DNA of 64,000 nt, taken from NCBI GenBank assembly GCA_959347315.1, contig OY365822.1, positions 11,852,755-11,916,754 of the forward strand, in the 5' to 3' direction. This stretch comes from Bimastos eiseni. Lineage: Eukaryota; Annelida; Clitellata; Crassiclitellata; Lumbricidae. Position 1 is the stretch's first letter. Each line of letters starts with the position of its first letter. The translations under genes and the position numbers were made by a program. The notes under the pieces were generated by a model. It had not been told where the DNA came from and ran no database searches. It saw nothing but the letters and a program-made list of their open reading frames with translations. This document shows, piece after piece, positions 62,255 to 64,000 of the stretch.

Positions 62255-64000
62255 TCGTTGTTCTTTTGTGTTCTCGGAAATTTACCGACATGTCCCTTTA
62301 ATAACACCGCCTAGACCACGCCTCTGAGCGCAACTGTAGACAGAGCCGCCGTGCAATAAATAAGCGGCCACCTTTCTGAGGAAGAGACGGAGGCAGTAAG
62401 ACGAAAGGTTAAGCCAGTCTGAGAAAGTAAATGAACGGAAAGAAAACTCGACGGCTGGTGGCTGAAGTGCATTCGTTTTCAGCTGGTACTCTAACCTTTA
62501 GCTATTCTCAATCCTCGTGGTTGAGTTTACTGCGCATAAACCCCGAGGCACGCGTGCTCTTGGCGATTCAGCCATACGTCTTCTAGGCTGATCATTTCTG
62601 GTGCTGACATTCATTCGGCTTCTGTCTGCTTCTTTCACAGCTGGAATGTGTAGAAATGCACATTTTTCCAACACTGTTCGACTTCTCTTGTACTGTCGGC
62701 TCTCATGCCAATCCTCAGATCGTTGTTTACCTATGTTAAGTGGGCGAGGAAGTTGCTTAAACGAGATCTAGACCAGCGTGCAAGAGCAACATCTCGTTGA
62801 ATAATGAATGACATTTGATGATGTTTAGTGGCGAAGATTACTTTATGACTAGAGTATTACTCGTCCTGATGTTGTTAAAAAAAATTTTGAGCTACTTAAA
62901 TTAACACCCTAAGCTGGATTTAATCAGGCCACGTGTTGGACAGCAGGATGAATGCTGTTCTGTCTACTTGAATATTCTTTTCATTATTAATTTCATGCAC
63001 AATGGTAACACATTTTCAGATTGTTTTTAAGCCATCTTAGGACAGGCACTGATCTTGCAAATAACGTCCATGAGTGGCCATGTTCTTAGTGCACAGTGCG
63101 ACAGCAGCATTACAACCTGCTGAAATGAAATGAGTCAATGTGATATTTACCTTCATAGCAAACATACAGGTTGACAGCAGCACCTAACTGAACTGAAATC
63201 AGTCTAGTTCATTGCATAACAAAAGTTGGCATCATGACATTTCGGTTTGTTTATGTACACGTAAATTATGTTCAGTGATGAAGATAATATTAGGCACCTC
63301 GGATATGTCTTTTTTGAAGTGGAACTATCATCATCAGCAGCATAGTTGCTTCTTGATGCAAGCCATTTGACGGCGATGGGTACGAACAAATGATCTCCAT
63401 TATCCTCGTTCATTTGAGTAATGCACACATTCCCCTAAGTGTCGGTTCAAGTGATGTCATGTCCTCTTTTATATTTTACATCCAAAGAGGTCTTCGTCCT
63501 CCTTTCGTTTTATCCTCTTTTCTCTAACTTGTTGTGCGTGAAGTTTGTCACGAACATTGGATCGTTGAAGTTCTTTCAAATCTTTTTTCGGTATATTCCC
63601 GTCGACCTACAGGGCTGAAATTTTACACACATGTCACACTTGCATGACGACACATTGTTTCAAATTTTTACGTACATAACTCAAAAATTGAGAAAATAAT
63701 GACAAAAATGCATAAAATTAAATATCGTTTACCCACTCGAACGAGTCCTCATTGATGAGCTCCACTCCGGAAAGTTTACATCATAAATTACACATGGATA
63801 AATTCCGGTTTAATCATTTTAGATTAGTAATAAATGTCAACGAAATATAATAATTTATAATATAAAATAATTAATCTGTAAAATATTCATTTTTGGACTT
63901 ATATTATTTTATATCTTTGATAAGTCGAGGGCCACTTTTTGAGGCTTGTCGGGCTACAGGTTGGGATTCACTGGTCTAATGTCATCATTTCTTATTTTCT
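62255..64000. other. DNA without recognised gene; possible hAT right end near 63975
   Basis: 62290-62460 is a purine-rich, 5'-UTR-like stretch without supporting frame. GGGCTACAGGTTGGGATTCA then CTG, ending at 63973, read in reverse as CAGTGAATCCCAACC, resembles a hAT terminus with its partner unseen. No coding segment seen. Confidence 0.35.

Noticed and set aside
1..64000. CRISPR arrays, bacterial operons, riboswitches, rRNA genes
   Set aside because: Nothing of this kind is present. The tandem arrays have no spacer-repeat structure, and the gene organisation is eukaryotic.

Overview
This window is animal nuclear DNA, not bacterial: its one clear gene is split into GT-AG exons separated by kilobase introns, and the rest is dense in microsatellites, tRNA-derived SINEs and cut-and-paste transposon remnants. 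The style (short repeats ending in GCGCTATATAAA, strong excess of the palindrome TAGGCCTA, long TATG/CATA and GA arrays) suggests a marine invertebrate. I cannot fix the phylum from sequence alone.

Layout. 1-9.4 kb: strongly strand-biased GA/TC low-complexity DNA, SINE copies and older repeats, with no convincing gene. 9.9-37.3 kb: a plus-strand gene that I assemble from seven exons into a 435-residue protein, with a signal-peptide-like start, three immunoglobulin-like domains and a short hydrophobic C-terminus typical of a GPI-anchored surface protein. All six splice junctions agree in phase. A polyadenylation signal lies at 37844. The introns hold a 1.77-kb GA array, kilobases of tetranucleotide repeats, a LINE relic, a 1.3-kb long-TIR element and a Tc1-like relic with a hAT insertion inside it. 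38-64 kb: mainly intergenic or intronic DNA crowded with small non-autonomous hAT-like elements, TATATAGCGC-type repeats, a perfect 93-bp inverted repeat at 55.2-55.6 kb, and one GC-rich exon-like segment at 56.2-56.6 kb.

The main novelties are the unnamed Ig gene, whose third Ig domain lacks its second canonical cysteine, and at least thirteen hAT-like elements, most recognised by matching 8-bp target duplications. Several elements are nested. Others are a SINE with an eight-fold 9-bp expansion in its pol III A box, and an excess of TAGGCCTA. Apart from the Ig gene I see no protein that I would call functional. Most long open frames here are translations of simple repeats.
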